Under the pieces are notes generated by a model that saw nothing but the letters and a program-made list of their open reading frames with translations, was not told the DNA's origin and did no database searches. Positions 19,312 through 21,160 of a stretch of DNA of 21,160 bases are shown piece after piece. Origin of the DNA: DASZHC01 sp035938215 (lineage in GTDB: Bacteria > Verrucomicrobiota > Verrucomicrobiia > Chthoniobacterales > JAFAMB01); contig DASZHC010000029.1 of NCBI GenBank assembly GCA_035938215.1, forward strand, positions 1-21,160. Direction: 5' to 3'. Position 1 is the first letter of the stretch. Each line of letters begins with the position of its first letter. The translations under genes were made by a program, and so were the position numbers.

Positions 19312-21160
19312 GTGACTCTGGGACGCACCCCTGCGGCATTTTGGACGAAAGCCCAATGGGAATATCCCGTTGGAGTTGACGGCCTTACGGTCCAGAAATC
19401 GACTTCAGCGCCGCTGATGGTCATTTCTCTATATTCGCCAACGGGCCAGTTCGATTCCAAGTTCCTGGCGAATTACGGCATTATAAATCTGAACGACCCG
19501 CTTCTCCGGGTACCTGGTATCGCGAGCGTCGTCTTCGGGGCGGGCCAATATGCGCTCCGGGTCTGGGTAGATCCCCATAAGATGGCGGGGCTCAACATCA
19601 CGACCCTGGAGATCGAACAGGCAATTCGTGCTCAGAATACCGTGAATCCGGCCGGTCAGGTCGGAGGCGAACCGATGCCGCCTGGACAAGCGTTTACCAA
19701 AACCGTTCTGGCACAGGGTCGTTTGGTAACGGAGGAGCAGTTCGCTAACGTCGTGATCCGGGCGAGTTCGGACGGCTCGTTTGTTCGAGTCAAAGATGTT
19801 GGACGCGTTGAATTAGGGGCTCAGAATTACACTCAGACCTGCAGTTTCAACGGCAGACCCGCCGCGGCTCTCGCACTTTACCAGTTGCCCGGCTCCAACG
19901 CGGTGAACGCCGCGAAGGGTGTCAGGCAATTGATGGCGCAGCTCAAAGAGCGGTTCCCTTCCGGGCTCGACTATACCGTTGCTCTGGACACAACCCTGGC
20001 TGTGACAGCAGGGATGACGGAAATCTACAAAGACGTTGGTGGAGGCGCTGATTTTGGTCATTATTGTCGTCTTCATTTTCCTTCAAGGTTGGCGAGCTAC
20101 TTTAATTCCGTTGTGTGCCGTGCCGGTGGCACTGGTCAGCACGTTCGCACTGTTTCCCCTGCTTGGGTTCTCGGTCAACACTCTGTCCCTCCTGGGCCTC
20201 GTCTTGGCCATTGGTCTGGTGGTCGATGATGCGATCGTTGTGGTCGAAGCGGTCGAACATCACATCGAACTGGGCCTGCCGCCAAAAGACGCAACGCTTA
20301 AGGCGATGGAAGAGGTTTCTTCACCCGTGGCCGCCATCGCAATTATTCTCGCGGCTGTCTTTCTCCCGACTGCGTTTATTCCCGGCATCACTGGCCGGCT
20401 CTACCAACAGTTCGCGGTGACCATTGCAGTTTCGGTGATCTTCTCGGCATTCAACGCTCTGACCTTGAGCCCGGCGCTTGCAACGCTTCTGTTGCGGCCC
20501 AAGAAAAAATCGGGTCGAGGGCCATTGGCATTCTTCTTCAATGGATTTAACAAAGTCTTCGGGTCCGCGACCAACGGCTATGTAGGCGTATGCCGACTTT
20601 TGATGCGACGCGGTCTCTTCTGGATGTTGCTCCTAATTCCGGTCCTGTATGCCACCGGTTGGCTTGGTAAAAAACTCCCCTCATCCTTTGTCCCGTCGGA
20701 GGATCAGGGCTATTTCTATGCCAATTTGCAGTTGCCTGAAGCCGCGTCGCTGCAAAGAACCAGCGCCGCTTGCGCAAAGGTCGAGGAGATCCTCCGAAAC
20801 ACGCCTGGAGTGGAATACGTTACGACCATTGCCGGGTTCAGCCTGCTGAGCCAAGTCAACACTACCTATAACGGCTTTTTCTTTGTGAGCCTGAAGTCGT
20901 GGGACGAGCGCACTTCCCCTCAGGAACAAGTAAACGCAATTATGATGCGCGCAAATCAAGCGCTCGCGAAGATTCCGGACGGGATTGCGTTCTCTTTCCC
21001 ACCGCCGGCGATCCCGGGAATAGGAACATCAGGCGGGGTGGTTGCCGTCCTGGAAGATGTTGCTGGGATGCCGGTGGAGTTCCTCGCGCAAGAAACACAG
21101 AAATTCATGAAAGCTGTGCAACAGCGCCCGGAAATTGAACGTATCCTAACCACTTGGTTG
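19312..21160 (+). pseudogene. RND (HAE1-type) multidrug efflux transporter, 5'-truncated and frameshifted
   Basis: Inner-membrane proton-driven efflux pump subunit (AcrB/MexB-like). Similarity begins near 19363 (GLTVQKSTSAPLMVISLYSP), about 130-150 residues into the normal protein, so TM1 and the first porter segment are missing. It continues through LRVWVDPHKMAGLNITTLEI and SGLDYTVALDTTLAVT, then near 20038 the frame breaks. One extra G in GTTGGTGGAG moves the reading from KDVVEALILV-like sequence into nonsense that ends at 20229. The correct frame then runs open to the window end: FIFLQGWRATLIPLCAVPVA, GLVVDDAIVVVEAVEHHIE with the proton-relay Asp pair, FIPGITGRLYQQFAVTIAVS, and PSSFVPSEDQGYFYANLQLP. 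The 3' end lies outside the window. The frameshift could be an assembly error; the 5' loss could not be explained by a single base. Confidence 0.85.

Noticed and set aside
20115..20420. 101-aa plus-strand reading frame
   Set aside because: An out-of-frame shadow of the RND transporter, whose true frame here encodes GLVVDDAIVVVEAVEHH.

Overview
The window looks like chromosomal DNA of a soil or freshwater Verrucomicrobiota bacterium, most likely Chthoniobacterales/Udaeobacter-like. The pointers are a short KH-R3H Jag protein lacking the usual N-terminal domain, a lipoprotein ending in a PYTGKIF-type tail, the rpmH-rnpA-yidD-yidC-jag cluster, an RNase HIII, and abundant intergenic heptamer repeats. 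The phylum is inferred from family resemblance, not from a search.

Layout. 1-4300 is a small surface-polysaccharide region: a DPM1-like glycosyltransferase (-), an NAD-dependent sugar-nucleotide epimerase (+) and a second GT2 glycosyltransferase (+), separated by repeats and a decayed vapBC toxin-antitoxin locus. 4302-7766 holds rnc and a conserved ~500-aa protein of unknown function (-), an RF-1-domain gene that has lost its GGQ motif (+), a MITE-like element in that gene's stop codon, and an HU/IHF gene (-). 8177-10283 is a divergent rnhC/mutY pair (DNA maintenance). 10470-12980 is trpB, a translationally coupled LON-domain gene and a lipoprotein. 13054-15868 is a tight operon: a 3' remnant of tyrA, then aroA-cmk-plsC with 4-nt overlaps. 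15939-18982 is rpmH-rnpA-yidD-yidC-jag on the minus strand (ribosome, tRNA processing, membrane insertion). 19312 to the end is a broken RND (HAE1-type) efflux transporter that runs off the window.

The most unusual content is between the genes. (a) Six heptamer arrays built on GAANNNN units all lie in the same strand orientation, hold one 7-nt phase and tend to use the same unit order; four begin within a few bases of a stop codon. (b) A REP-like family has a GGTAG head, a 9-nt invariant loop and stems that change in a compensatory way (four good copies, one degenerate). (c) There is a 127-bp TA-flanked MITE-like element. (d) A ~51-bp dispersed repeat overlaps the annotated start of mutY and also sits exactly at the tyrA truncation point. 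(e) A ~27-bp motif occurs at the 3' ends of rnc, rnhC and mutY, where it writes the C-termini of two of the proteins. (f) A 92-bp inverted pair of hairpins lies upstream of the lipoprotein gene. Four genes (vapBC, the RF-1-like gene, tyrA, the RND pump) carry deletions or frameshifts, so this is a repeat-rich, eroding stretch around housekeeping genes. No CRISPR array, rRNA or tRNA was seen.
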